64,000 nucleotides of DNA from Leguminivora glycinivorella. Lineage: Eukaryota; Arthropoda; Insecta; Lepidoptera; Tortricidae. Position 1 is the first letter of the stretch. Every line of letters starts with the position of its first letter. Both the position numbers and the translations under genes were made by a program. Below are positions 34,393-45,689 of the stretch, one piece after another. The DNA is taken from assembly GCF_023078275.1 (NCBI RefSeq), contig NC_062996.1:8742001-8806000 (forward strand). Direction: 5' to 3'. The notes below the pieces were generated by a model. It worked only from the letters and a program-made list of their open reading frames with translations, did not search any database and had not been told where the DNA came from.

Positions 34393-34790
34393 ATGACGTA
34401 TGTTTTTAGTTTAAATCTGTCCATACGGGCATAAGCAAAGAACATGCCAAATCCCTATAATTGCTAAACACATCATTATAAAACAAATCTCAATAAAGGA
34501 TTACTCACTGTGCCAACGCACATGAGCACACAGGGTAAAAGCGGCTATACGCGGCCTAGGGTAAACGTGCCGATATGCGGTGTAGGGTAAATGTCTGAAC
34601 CAGTGGGCACGTCCTTTTGATCCTGATGATAGGATTATGACGGGCTGGTTAGTAACGGCGTGTTCGCGTTTTCTAAAGAGTGGGTATGATATTGATATTA
34701 AATAAGAGAAATATAAATATAAGTATAGACCGATAAAGTCTAAGAAAAAAACGTACCCCAAAACCATATAGAAAAAGGTACGGTGAGCTA
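34393..34790. other. unassigned spacer
   Basis: No ORF with recognisable content and no clear repeat ends. Confidence 0.3.
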
Positions 34791-34990
34791 GATGGCCATA
34801 CACATTTGGGGTATGCTCGGCTAGATGGCACTATTAATATTTGACATTTTAAAACGTCAAGAATATGGGCCAAATTGTCAAAACTGAGGTTCAAAAGTTT
34901 TAAGCCTGTGTCGAGAGATGGCAGTCTATGTACTGTGATTACACATTTTACTTTGACAGTAACTCTCTTTAATACTCGATCCTCTTTGAC
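34791..34990. repeat. short dispersed repeat, minus-oriented copy
   Basis: Reverse complement of most of 38909-39160: TACCCCAAA, GACATTTT, AACTTTTGA, CTGTGATTACACATTTTAC and AATACTCGATCCTCTTTG in matching order. Confidence 0.65.
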
Positions 34991-35021
34991 TATACTGTGA
35001 CTATACTCAGGCAGGCAATTA

Positions 35022-35129
35022 TGGTCGCGCGATAAATGTTAAAACATCTGACCGTTCCTATCGCCCTTACTAATAGTGCGATAGGGACGGCCTGATATTT
35101 TATCGTCTATCGCGCGACCATGCTACCCG
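35022..35129. mobile_element. hairpin mini-element, copy 1
   Basis: ATGGTCGCGCGATAAATG at the left and CTATCGCGCGACCATGC at the right enclose arms meeting at ACTAATAGT. The right arm is identical to that of 54324-54449; the left arm has diverged. About 108 bases. Confidence 0.75.
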
Positions 35130-35418
35130 TGCAGGTATATTTAGACAGTATTTTAGAATGAGCACACTGGTAAAGGGGGTAATTCACGCCAGGCGGATAG
35201 CGAAAATAATGTCATGTCATAGAATTTGCTGATATTTTTTGGATACTACTTGATATCATGAATTCACGTAAGTATATATTTTTTTTTTTATTTGACTCCG
35301 TTTCCGGTTTGGATGCATTTAAAAATGAACGAAATCGGAGGAGAGGTTTTTTAAAACGCTGATAAAGAAATTGAAAGTTAAGAGGGAAGGCATGGATAAA
35401 TTCGCACACATCCAGCAG

Positions 35419-35491
35419 GCCTCCGTGGCGCAGTTGGAAGCGCGATGGCCCCGGCAAAGCCAGAGGTCGCAGGTTCGAGTCCTGCTGGAGG
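35419..35491 (+). mobile_element. tRNA-like SINE core (GCCTCCG acceptor)
   Basis: Acceptor GCCTCCG with TGGAGGT, D arm GCGC/GCGC, T arm GCAGG-TTCGAGT-CCTGC. The anticodon arm TGGCCCCGGCAAAGCCA lacks the invariant T before the anticodon. The flanks (AAGGCATGG left, GCAGACGTTTCTGC right) match those of the 15890-16520 SINE, so this is the same SINE type with a different tRNA head. Confidence 0.55.
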
Positions 35492-35566
35492 TGTGAATTT
35501 TTGCATCTTTCATTTAATTTAAAAATATGTAATATCGCTCGCAGACGTTTCTGCGTCATAAAAATA

Positions 35567-35990
35567 GTTATTTGTTTTACAAGGGGGCAAAGTAGTTGTT
35601 TAACCGCACGTGCCAATATTGATATCCGAGCAAGCGAAAGATTCCAATATTGAACCGCGAGAGTAGCGAGTGGTTCAAAAAGTGGAATCTTGAGCGTTGC
35701 GAGGGTTTCAAGGCACAAAGGTTAAACAAACTTTGCCACCGAGTGAAACATAACATTTTTCACCACACCAACACGAACAAAATGCTGACTATAAAACATC
35801 AAAATAAATCAAATCGATCAATTTATTCAACATTTATGATTCAAAATCATCATTTATAGGTAAAATCTAGCAGCCAGATTAAGACATCGAGTTGAAATTC
35901 GTATGAAATTACTTTGCCCCCTTGTGGATAAAATGCAATTTTGCTATCTGTTTTCGAATAGCAAAGAAAGCCTTTACCAGTTGGTGTGGT
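35567..35990. repeat. AAGGGGG-family copy
   Basis: Starts TTACAAGGGGGCAAAG, ends near CCTTTACCAGTTGGTGTGG. Its 35760-35985 part is homologous to 59400-59560 plus 60470-60490 and so serves as empty site for the hAT-type insertion there. Confidence 0.65.
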
Positions 35991-36237
35991 GAAAAACAAA
36001 TTTATCTATACTGAGTTGCATATGTCTTTGGTAATACAAAAGTCTAAAAAATGTCAAAAGATGAATCTACTGACTCAAATAGCTCTCCCTACAAAACTGC
36101 TCTATTATATCTCTTTGAATAAATACGCTAAGTCAGCGATTTTCTGTGTAGCCTAAATTGCCTAATGCTTAGTATTTCTTCAAACAGGCTTTGATAGAGA
36201 TCTTCTTTGATGTGCCTGACATAACAATTGAAATACG

Positions 36238-36475
36238 TACTAGCTTCTGCCCGCGGCATCGCTCGCATTAAATTCTAAAATTGCAGCATTCTCCATAAAC
36301 ACTCCCAACCCCTATTTCAGGGAAGTGGGGGGGTTAGAAATAGACTAAAAGTAGCCTATTTCAGTCTCCATCCTTTCAGCTATCCCTACATAAAAAGTCA
36401 CATCAATTCGTCGCTCCATTTCGCCTTAGAAGACGGACAAACAAACAGACACACACTTTCCGGTTTATAATGTTG
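36238..36475. repeat. CTAG-ended dispersed repeat, copy 2
   Basis: CTAGCTTCTGCCCGCGGC through CAAACAAACAGACACACAC to TTATAATG; complete at the CTAG end. Confidence 0.75.
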
Positions 36476-36540
36476 AAAATTATTATGATTATGATTTTTT
36501 GTTGTTATTATTATGATTTTTTTTATTTCGAAGCACCTAC

Positions 36541-36715
36541 TACTCTTTTTGATTATGTTTGTTATTTCCGCTACCCAAAGGTTGTCTGGTAGAGATCGCT
36601 CTTTAGCGATAAGACCGCCTGTTGTCTGCCTCTATTTATAATCATTTGTTTTGTCTCCACTGCATCTTTTGCTGAGGTGTGCCAATAAAGAGTATTCTAT
36701 CTATCTATCTATTAA
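36541..36715 (+). mobile_element. LINE 3' end with (TCTA)n tail
   Basis: Contains CTCTTTAGCGATAAGACC, a phrase I associate with 3' UTRs of lepidopteran non-LTR elements, then AATAAAGAGTATTC and TCTA repeats. No coding sequence. Confidence 0.55.
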
Positions 36716-36769
36716 GTAAGTACAGTCGAATTTACAAATTACAGTAGGATTCTTTATAGCAATCATAGA

Positions 36770-37192
36770 GGAATGAGTAAGCAAAGAGTTGTAACTCAAA
36801 ATATCAGTAAATGCAAGTTTTTTGTAGGGACATCTAGCGTCATGCGTCAATCACGCGTCAACTAGCGTAAATTATTAGTACTGCTACTTATCAATACCTA
36901 GATGTCGCGACGAACAAAAAGTCTAATGCTCAACAATTTTTAGCTAATACTACAATAGCATTAATCAGTACTCGGTTTCAATTTCTTCTGCTTGTAATAT
37001 AAGTTGTAAACTGTTTTAATATTACATTTTTGGCAGACGCAACACTGTTGCCACCAAGTGTCGAGTAGTGGTACTAATAATTTTAGCTATTTAACGCGTG
37101 ATTGTCGCTAGATGTCAGTTAACTATGCCTATACAAATAACTCGCATTTACTGATGTATTGAGACACAATACAACTCTTCCCTTACTTCATA
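36770..37192. mobile_element. foldback MITE, empty-site relative of the LTR element target
   Basis: Arms: GAACATCTAGCG-like ACATCTAGCGTCATGCG at 36830 against CGCTAGATGTCAG at 37112, with outer parts GTAAATGC/GCATTTAC. A second copy at about 41255-41389 plus 45988-46110 is split by the 4.6-kb LTR element; this copy is continuous across the equivalent point near 37062. Confidence 0.65.
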
Positions 37193-37515
37193 GATTAAAT
37201 ATAACAAGATCATACCATCCCATACATTAAAATGCGACCGCCTAAGACTGCGCTTACACTCCACCACACATAGATGACGCCACAAAAAAATGTCTTGTAG
37301 CTTTCGATTATACTTGTAGATAGTTTTAAGTGTCACTTTTGACATAGATTTACGCCTCGGAATTGACACTTAATGGCAATCTACAAATAATCGGTGGCAA
37401 TAGGGCATTTTTGTGGCGCCATCTATGTGTGCTGGAGTGTAAGCGCGTTCGTAGGCGGTCGCATTTTAATGTATGGGATGGTATGATCTTGTTATATTTA
37501 ATTTATGCTTACTTA
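37193..37515. mobile_element. MITE with about 100-bp inverted arms
   Basis: AATATAACAAGATCATACC, CATTAAAATGCGACCGCC and TAGATGACGCCACAAAAA on the left are mirrored on the right, with a 110-base loop. The paired open frames on both strands are a consequence of the symmetry. Confidence 0.8.
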
Positions 37516-37699
37516 TTCCTCTATGAAATAGACAGTAGGATTCTTAACAGCAATACGAATGTCGTTCAAAAATGAGTTGCTGATAACTTCGTAACAAGTT
37601 ATTTAAAGTTACTTAATTTTCCGACTTGAGGCGCCTCGGGCGGAAAAGTCTGCGACATTCTGAGATTGAGTGTGAAATTGTATTCATATCAATTTAATA

Positions 37700-38545
37700 T
37701 GAGCAGTTCCCGTTAAGTTTGTACATTTGGATCACGTCTCCGATTTGGATAAAAAATTGTAGGCTAATGCTGAGCAAGATCCACTAGGTTTCCCAAAATA
37801 TCCTAGGCTGATTGTATGAAACTTTCCTTTCTTGTTACCGAAAATGTATAAAAATCTGGTAACAATAAAACCGGCCAAGAGCGTGTCGGGCCACGCTCAG
37901 TGTAGGGTTCCGTAGTTTTCCGTATTTTTCTCAAAAACTACTGAACCTATCAAGTTCAAAACAATTTTCCTAGAAAGTCTTTATAAAGTTCTACTTTTGT
38001 GATTTTTTTCATATTTTTTAAACATATGGTTCAAAAGTTAGAGGGGGGGACGCACTTTTTTTCCTTTAGGAGCGATTATTTCCGAAAATATAAATATTAT
38101 CAAAAAATAATGTTAGCAAACCCTTATTCATTTTGAAATACCTATCCAACAATATATCACACGTTAGGGTTGGAATGAAAAAAAAAATCAGCCCCCACTT
38201 TACATGTAGGGGGAGTACCCTAATAAAACATTTTTTTCCATTTTTTATTTTTGCACTTTGTCGGCGTGATTCATATACATATTGGTACCAAATTTCAGCT
38301 TTCTAGTGCTAACGGTTACTGAGATTATCCGCGGACGGACGGACGGACGGACAGACAGACATGGCGAAACTATAAGGGTTCCTAGTTGACTACGGAACCC
38401 TAAAAAAGGAAGGTTTCATACAAACTACATAGGACATTTTGGGAAACCTAGTGGATCTTGTTCAGCATCATGGACTCTATCAGCCTACCAATTTTTATGA
38501 AAATCGGAGACGTGATCCAAATGTGAACTTAACGGGAATTGTTCA
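37700..38545. mobile_element. long inverted-repeat element with an inner repeat
   Basis: Arms 37700-37855 and 38405-38545 pair (TTGGATCACGTCTCCGAT, GATCCACTAGGTTTCCC). Between them lies a second element, 37870-38403, with ends AGGGTTCCGTAG and CTACGGAACCCT, containing a (GGAC)n/(AGAC)n tract at 38334-38362. No ORF. Confidence 0.75.
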
Positions 38546-38696
38546 TATATTTTAGTCACATATTTACGACCGGTCTGGCTCAGTCGGTAGTGACCCTGCC
38601 TGCTAAGCCGCGGTCCTGGGTTCGAATCCCGGTAAGGGCATTTATTTGTGTGATGAGCACAGATATTTGTTCCTGAGTCATGGATGTTTTCTATGA

Positions 38697-38843
38697 AATG
38701 AAAATGAAATATTTATTTTTCAAGTACTATTAGGCATATTACAATGCGCATATGAACGTCAAATAAAGCTACGCCGGCTCTAACCCTACGCCTCAGCCTC
38801 GAGAAGATTTCAGGCCCCCCTCAGTTGGGAGGGGGGACTGAAA
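38697..38843 (-). mobile_element. LINE 3'-end fragment in SINE A
   Basis: Same tail and 3' UTR as 14650-15145, here cut after about 147 bases. Confidence 0.65.
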
Positions 38844-38908
38844 GATATATAAACTATGTATATAAGTATGTATTTATATATTTAAGTATGCATATCGTCG
38901 CTTAGCAC

Positions 38909-39162
38909 CAAAGAGGATCGAGTATTATAGAGAGTCACTGTCGCAGTAAAATGTAATGTGTAATCACAGTGCATAGACTGCCATCTCTTGACACAGGCTT
39001 AAAACTTTTGACCCTCAGTTTTGACAATTTGGTCCATATTGTTAGCTCGATATGTGTGAAAATGTCAAATATTAATATTAGCGCCATCTAGCTGAGCGTA
39101 CCCCAAAGGTGTAATCACAGAATATATAATAGTACAAGTCTATACGGAGTTATATATGTCTT
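38909..39162. mobile_element. dispersed repeat inserted in SINE A with 10-bp duplication
   Basis: GCTTAGCACC stands on both sides of the segment while an intact SINE A has it once. The inserted sequence matches 34791-34990 in reverse. Confidence 0.65.
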
Positions 39163-39240
39163 TGCTTAGCACCCATAGTACAAGCTTTGCTTAGTTTGGG
39201 GCTAAGTTGATCAATATTTATTTATTTATTTATATATTAT

Positions 39241-39500
39241 GTGCCTGTGTGGTGACGGGTTAAGAATTTCACCACCCCCTTTCTTCCCGTGGGTGTCGTA
39301 GAAGGCGACTATGGGATATGGGTTAAATTGTGGCGTAGGCGAGAGGCTGGCAACCTGTCACTGCAATGCCACAGTTTCGTTTTCTTTTAACCCCTTATTT
39401 GCCAAGAGTGGCCCTGAAGCTTTAGTAGTTTCATGTGCTCTGCCTACCCCTTTATGGGATACAGGCGTGATTGTATGTATGTATGTATGTATGTATGTAT
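39241..39500 (+). mobile_element. SINE C, best copy
   Basis: From GTGTGGTGACGGG to TACAGGCGTGATTG and (TATG)n. The last 45 bases match the 3' end of the RTE-like LINE at 17734-17910, the arrangement expected for a SINE borrowing LINE machinery. 39501-39775 includes an ATTACCG-rich patch (39620-39720). Confidence 0.75.
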
Positions 39501-39774
39501 ATAAGACAGACTTTAAAAAAGGGTCAACTAGCCTATTTTTTCTATATTCGGTCCTCTCTGATAGCTAGTTAATTATCATCCCCTTTGCGGCCCTAGAGAG
39601 TAAAAACATCGTAACTGGAAGTTAATACCGGCGCTCATTACCGACCGGGAAAAGGTGTAAAAACGGTATTAATTGCTGCGAGGGCATTAATGATGCCATT
39701 ACCGGTAGTTAACTACTGATGGATCATTTTGGAAGAGATTGCTTAGACCTTTAATTCCGTTATAAATCTGTTTT

Positions 39775-40015
39775 CTTTTTCAACCCCCGACGCAAAAACG
39801 ACGGGGTGTTATAAGTTTGACGTGTCTGTCTGTGTGTGTGTCTGTCTGTCTGTGTGTGTGTCTGTCTGTGGTATCGTAGGTCCCGAACGGATGAACCGAT
39901 TTCGATTTAATTTTTGTTGTTTGAAAGCTGAGTTTACTCGGAAGTGTTCTTAGCCATGTTTTATGAAAATCGGTCCGCTATGGATATCGCGGTCGGGGGT
40001 TTTTTCAATATTGTA
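39775..40015. repeat. dispersed repeat with (GTCT)n/(GT)n tract
   Basis: CAACCCCCGACGCAAAAACG, TATAAGTTTGACGTG and a GTCTGTGTGT tract, then GATGAACCGATTTCGAT. The reverse copy is at 62665-62822. A family-type polymorphic microsatellite lies inside. Confidence 0.65.
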
Positions 40016-40269
40016 ATTATTGGTTCAATAAATAATGTTAACTCTGATAAAAAAAATACCTAGGTATCACCGTAATAAGACTAAACATAAAACCGTCTTT
40101 TTGACTACAAAATAATTATTTTAATCAATTTGATCCCGCAGGCTCTACTAGGAGTCCTGCCGGAAGCGTAAATATTTATATATTTTACTTTAAGAGGATA
40201 CGGTAGCGAAAATGTTAAAATGGAAAGGAGCCCCCCTTACAACTTGAGAATTTTAGTCATATTAGATTT

Positions 40270-40718
40270 CATTATTTTTAAAATCGGGACTTAATCGCGT
40301 ATAACTACATGACCCTAAAGTCCTTTCCACGGAACGCCATTTCTACAGTAGAAAAGTGCGTGAAGCCATTGAAATCAAAAAACATCGCAATTTCAATCGG
40401 GACGAAGGTTTTAGGATCTCATCCACATGGAATCCTGTCATTAATAAGTGTAAGCCGAAAATAATATCGACAGTCGTTAAATCAAATATCGTCAGTGTTG
40501 TATGTCGACAGAGTAACATCCCTAGTGCGCAAACAGTTCAAGTTGATAATCAAAACCAAGTGCGGGTAGTTCGAAAAACTCGCGCGGCTGTCAGAAGGTG
40601 TTGATGTCATTTCAAGCCAGTCTTCTCCGAGACCACGGGGACAACGCCGTCCTTGAAACGTTGGAGGTCAGTTTAATATGTAGTTATACGCGATTAAGTC
40701 CCGATTTTAAAAATAATG
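40270..40718 (+). mobile_element. Penelope-like fragment between perfect 41-bp inverted repeats
   Basis: Bases 40270-40310 and 40678-40718 are perfect reverse complements over 41 bases and contain TTAATCGCGTATAAC, close to the AATCGCGTATAATG of the Penelope-type palindrome at 2443. The uninterrupted MITE copy at 47249-47767 lacks it. Confidence 0.75.
40335..40604 (+). pseudogene. C-terminal fragment of Penelope-like protein
   Basis: The open frame contains REAIEIKKHRNFNRDEGF followed by RISSTWNPVI. This (R-E-x-I-E-I ... N-F-N-R-D-x-G ... S-x-x-W-x-P) matches the region after the GIY-YIG nuclease domain in Penelope-like proteins as I know the family. The RT and nuclease core are absent. It ends RKTRAAVRRC before a stop. 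Confidence 0.6.
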
Positions 40719-41389
40719 ATGTGTAATAATCGTGAAAGTTTAAATCATATTAGATTTATCGAAAAAAAATTGTCCATTAAGAACAACTCAGTCAAAAGAT
40801 ATTTCAAAAAAATCTTTAAAATCGAGGTTCCGCTCTCGACTCTTTCCTCCTTCAAAACTTAATCAATCGGAACGAAATTTGAGAATCTGAATAACAATGA
40901 AATAATCTATGTCGGACCGTTTAGATTTTTTGGTTAATTGTTCCCAATCTTGCGGATGCGTATCACACCTTTTTTTGCGCCACAATGAAAACGGTTTTTG
41001 GAAATTTTTGATTGGCTCTAGTCTTTAAAAAGCAGAATATCAAAAAAATCAAAACGGTCCGACACAGATAAAAATAATAACAATCTGTGTTGAAAAAATC
41101 ATTGCTCTATCTTCAAAAACCAGGGAGGAAATAGTCGAGAGCGTTTGTATGGATAATTGACCCCTACCGTATCGTCTTAAGACGATACAGGAGCGAAAAT
41201 GCTAAAATGAAAAGGAGCCCCCCCCTTTCAACTTGGGAATTTTTGTTTAATATACAAGTGTTATAAACTAGATTTATTATAATAGTATTAATCTGTATTC
41301 AGTTTTCAATTCCTTCTGTTTGTAATATAAGTTGTAAACTGTTCTTATATTAAATTTTTGGCAGATGAGATACTGTTGCCATCTAGTAT

Positions 41390-41687
41390 TGTTGGGGATA
41401 TTACCAGGTTGATGATGAAAACTATTACTTGTACCATCACATTTACTTTATTCACTTATAACAAACATATTAACAACCAATTTACAATAAATAATTCAAG
41501 ACTTCTTCACTACTACTCGTCTGTACTCGAACTGGCCCCCGTCACTGCTTGTCCGCCATTTTTATAACATTCCAACATGGCGGAAACCCAGTGACTACTA
41601 TTAGTCAATTGATATTCTTTAATACTTTCATCATAAATGACAGTAAGATAAATCAAAATAAGGCATTAATAAATAATTACTCTAACA
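41390..41687 (-). repeat. LTR of 4.6-kb element (left)
   Basis: Identical to 45690-45987. Holds the inverted pair CCGCCATTTTTATAAC and GGCGG around 41555-41585. Confidence 0.9.
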
Positions 41688-42399
41688 GCTCGGCCATCCT
41701 GTTCGAGGCGAGACCCTTCGCCAAAACTTAATGTGAAATAATTCAAAAGAAAGACAATATCAGTTTATACAAGAAAAAGATTATAAAAGTGTAGTATAAT
41801 ATGCATTTGAAATAATTCTTAAACAATAGAAACACAAAACATCACTTCACTTCATACCGATACCTTTACCCCATAATTACGATATCCTATAAAATGGATT
41901 TTTAAATATTTCCATAAATCTTATCAAGAAATATAGGCCCGTGAAAAATAAATATATGAATAACATTAACTTCGATACAATTAAATTAATTACATCTAAT
42001 TAAATTCATTACATCCAATTGAATTCATTACATCTAATTAAATTATGATAATTAAATTAATTTCACAAGTTATAAACATATTTAAGTAAACAATGCAACA
42101 CTTCACTTCACACTTCACTCGCGAAACAAGCAAAAAGAACACATTTACACGGTTTTATGACATCACCACCTCATCACACGATTGAATGAAATTCCCGTGC
42201 CGCCACGGGCTTTGGCAACATGATGTACCCGTCCGCTGCAACAGCATCATGGGCCACCCAAGCTCTGTCAGCCTGGATAGTGCTGCCGATGCTGCTCATC
42301 ACGGACGCCGGACATTGCGCCGCCAGACGCAAGCTAGCATACCATGCCAGCGTATGAGGACCCACGGTGGACGATCGAAACAGAGGTATCTTTACCCTG

Positions 42400-42540
42400 A
42401 CCCTCTCACCTGGGCACTCCTGGGTCGGAAGTGAATCTACACCCCAACCCTCTCACCTGGGCACTCCTGGGTGGTAAACGAATACCAGACCCTGGCCCTT
42501 TCACCTGGACGCTCCTCGGTCCTTGATCTGAAACTTGCAA
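42400..42540. repeat. three-copy repeat in LTR-element interior
   Basis: TCACCTGGGCACTCCTGGGT or a close variant occurs three times at about 55-60 base spacing. It lies in a locally GC-richer block (42180-42540) that has only short open frames. Confidence 0.6.
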
Positions 42541-43651
42541 CACTTTCTTTAGGAACATAATTTCGACTGTCTTCGAAATTATGGTAAAACGATTATGGTT
42601 CGGTAATCAATTCAATAAGTCATAATGTATCGATAGTCGTTATGATTAATTAAATTATTGTCATCGCCTATTAATATATCTACTGTTTATATATACTGAG
42701 TAATTATATTCAAGATTTTTCAGATGTATATATCATACACATTTACAGAATCTTTAAATACTCAAATGACCTGTCAATAAAATATCGCGCCTAGTTAATA
42801 TTTACCATTTGTAACGTAAACATATTATATTACGCAACCATTTAAGACTAATCGCAAGTACACGACTACGGTGTAGGTCCTTATTATTTTTTTTTTTATC
42901 CTGTTATTATTATTATTATTTTAGGTACTAGCTAAGATTGATGCAATAGTATGCCGAAATAGAAAAACTCTTTGTACATATACTATTTAGGTTACAGGTC
43001 AACAATAGCGACACCCGTCAGACATTATATACATAATCTCTTTTTTTTATAAATACCGTGTCGTATGAAAAACCAAATACGATATCCGACGTATCTTTAT
43101 TCGCGCTGATTACAAGCCGCAAGTGGTAAGCAATTCATTTAATTATCAAAAGATCTATTCACACATAAAGCAAGTATATATTTTCTTTTCATGAAGAGCT
43201 ATCGCGAATTTAAAGACAAAAGATTATTAATGTTTGCTCTCTAGATTTCAAATTGCACATTTTCAATTTATTTCTTTTATCTATGAAAGGGAAACTAGTC
43301 GTTAGTAACGATTTTATTTTAAATCTAATAGGTCTCTTCATAACCGATACAAAGTTTAAGTACTTCACTTTTAATATTTTACGAGCTAAACCTGCTAGGT
43401 AATAAGTTTTATATGTTATCAATAAAGTCTCTTTTTTTGTTACTTTATTCTTGATCACCTAAGACTATAAAACATGTAAAGAACTGGATACACGTATTAC
43501 ACGTAGCCAAAAGATAAATATGTAATTATTGCTGTACTGCTTTATCCAATCAAAAGTCGCAAATAATATACATTCTGATATTAAGGCACAGTCATTTATG
43601 TTGTACTTTTATATTCATGTTTCATGTATTTATAAAGGTTGAAATGAAAGT

Positions 43652-43790
43652 CTTTCACGTTCATCAACGTGCTTAAATGTTATGCACGTATATCCACGCG
43701 CTTTGAATCTCGCACGTTCATCCACGCGCTTTAAATCTCGCACGTTCATCCACGCGCTCTAAATCCCGCACGTCCATCCGCGTGCGTCAA
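43652..43790. repeat. 28-bp tandem repeat
   Basis: CACGTTCATCCACGCGC plus TTTAAATCTCG repeated about four times with drift. Confidence 0.75.
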
Positions 43791-43867
43791 CCATTTATTC
43801 CACAAGATACGATTCATTGTGCAATACCCTGGCTCAAGTCATTATTTTATACTGGGGCCAAAATACT

Positions 43868-44190
43868 CGAGTTTACGCGTACATATGACTCTATGACCTA
43901 CATATGACTGACTCTACATATGACTGACTCTACATATGACTGACTCTACATATGACTGACTCTACATATGACTGACTCTACATATGACTGACTCTACATA
44001 TGACTGACTCTACATATGACTGACCTTACATATGACTGACTCTACATATGACTGACTCTACATATGACTGACTCTACATGACTCTACATATGACTCTACA
44101 TATGACTGACTCTACATATGACTCTACATATGACTCTACATATGACTCTACATATGACTCTACATATGACTCTACATATGACTACATGTG
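43868..44190. repeat. CATATGACTGACTCTA minisatellite
   Basis: About 20 units of 16 bases (CATATGACTGACTCTA) passing into 12-base units (CATATGACTCTA) at the right end, the short form being the long form minus one GACT. Confidence 0.9.
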
Positions 44191-45689
44191 ACCATCACCC
44201 ATGTCATGTCACATGCACCATAATATATAAGCATATCAAGATTGAATCGTTATTCTTAAGAAGCAAACAGATATTACTTTATTTACTAATAGTCTGAAAC
44301 ATGTCTTAATGATATTTATTCACACCATAAATGTAATTTTTCGATTTCCCATCGAATTATCACTCATGATCACCATGGTAAAATGCGAAGAATTTTGTTT
44401 TATACGTTACTTTGATTAAATAATTCTGCCATCACTGGCCATTATAAAATAGTATTCATAAATGTGGTAGCATACCGTCAACAATCAAAATGAGATCAAT
44501 CAGTCCAATTCGTGAAATAAAACGTTGAAAAACAACACATTACAATTCGTTGAGTTTTAAAACTTTAAAACGCTAAACATTTTTATAACGAGTTATCATA
44601 AAATATCTGAAGATGATTAGAGATACAACTTACTCTCCATTATTCATACCAGGGATTGGCAACCTTATTATCAAAGTTGTTTATTTAAATTCAGTACTTA
44701 ACAGAATTAAACTACCCACAATTGCACAACTTCAATTTTAACGGTTAATATAATATGTTAAATTCACTATTAAATATGTATTTGCAAATGAACAGGAATC
44801 GTTTTTGTTCAAAATCGTACTTAAAGCATTAAATATCAAAATTAAGAACTGCATTATAATTCTCAGTTTGAATTGAGATCAACTTTTCATAAGTATACAT
44901 AATTTTTACCAATCTTGTGTTACCGGACACGAGGGATTAAATTATTGAAGTACTTTATGAGAACATATTTTACACAGCGTATTTCATTCAGCATGAATGT
45001 TTAATTGTTTATCTGATCTGTATAACTTGATAAGCTCGAATATGTATAATTATATTATAATAACAGAATACAACAGCAGGACAATTGCCTCGTTGGAATA
45101 AATTACACCACTTTTCGGAAACAACATAAAATGGCTTGTGTTTAACAACTCGAGGCATCGTTAAATAAAGCAGTCGTTTAATCAGAACTTTATTTCTATT
45201 GATAAGATACAAATTTACTTTACTCATAATTCCACGATTTCCTTATGCCAATTAATTTATGAAATTTTACTGTCACAAACTGAATGACGTATCATATGAC
45301 GGCGCTTATTGTGTATCCAGAATATACTAGTCATATAGTTATCAGATTTATGTGTTTCAATAACTAATGGGCAATGTAATGTTACACACCTTTTGTAAAA
45401 AGATTTTTAGGTACAAAAGTAAGTCATCTTTTAAATAAAACAATAATGAGAGTTCATCAATTTATACTGCCATGAGGGTAGATTATCAAACCAGTTTCAG
45501 AACATGAAGTTTAATTTTAAGAAATAAATATAATACATGTCTCACTTACCAAAGCAATTTAAATGCACGTTTCGTTAAATAAATCCGTTACATTATTTTG
45601 ACTAAAAAAAAAAAAAAAAAAAAAAAAACCTTACACTTGTGCGGCGTGGCAAAAATCTTATCGATTTTTGTTTCGTCCAACTTCTGAAC

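Larger units (their letters stand above)
38572..39240 (+). mobile_element. SINE A copy carrying two insertions
   Basis: Head 38572-38696 (A box TGGCTCAGTCGG, B box GGTTCGAATCCC), interruption 38697-38843 (LINE tail), middle 38844-38908, interruption about 38909-39162, 3' part 39163-39240 with an (ATTT)n tail. Confidence 0.85.
40190..41180. mobile_element. TTAA-bounded MITE carrying a Penelope-like insertion
   Basis: TTAA then GAGGATACGGTAGCG at the left; CTACCGTATCGTC then TTAA at the right. An uninterrupted copy is 47249-47767. At 41177 the terminal TTAA is followed by another partial copy in the same orientation (to about 41275). TTAA fits piggyBac-type targets, but the ends do not start CCC. 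Confidence 0.75.

Noticed and set aside
42174..42434. Opposed open frames of 63 and 82 codons in the 4.6-kb LTR element
   Set aside because: Short, overlapping on opposite strands, no gag-pol motifs; they reflect a locally GC-rich block.
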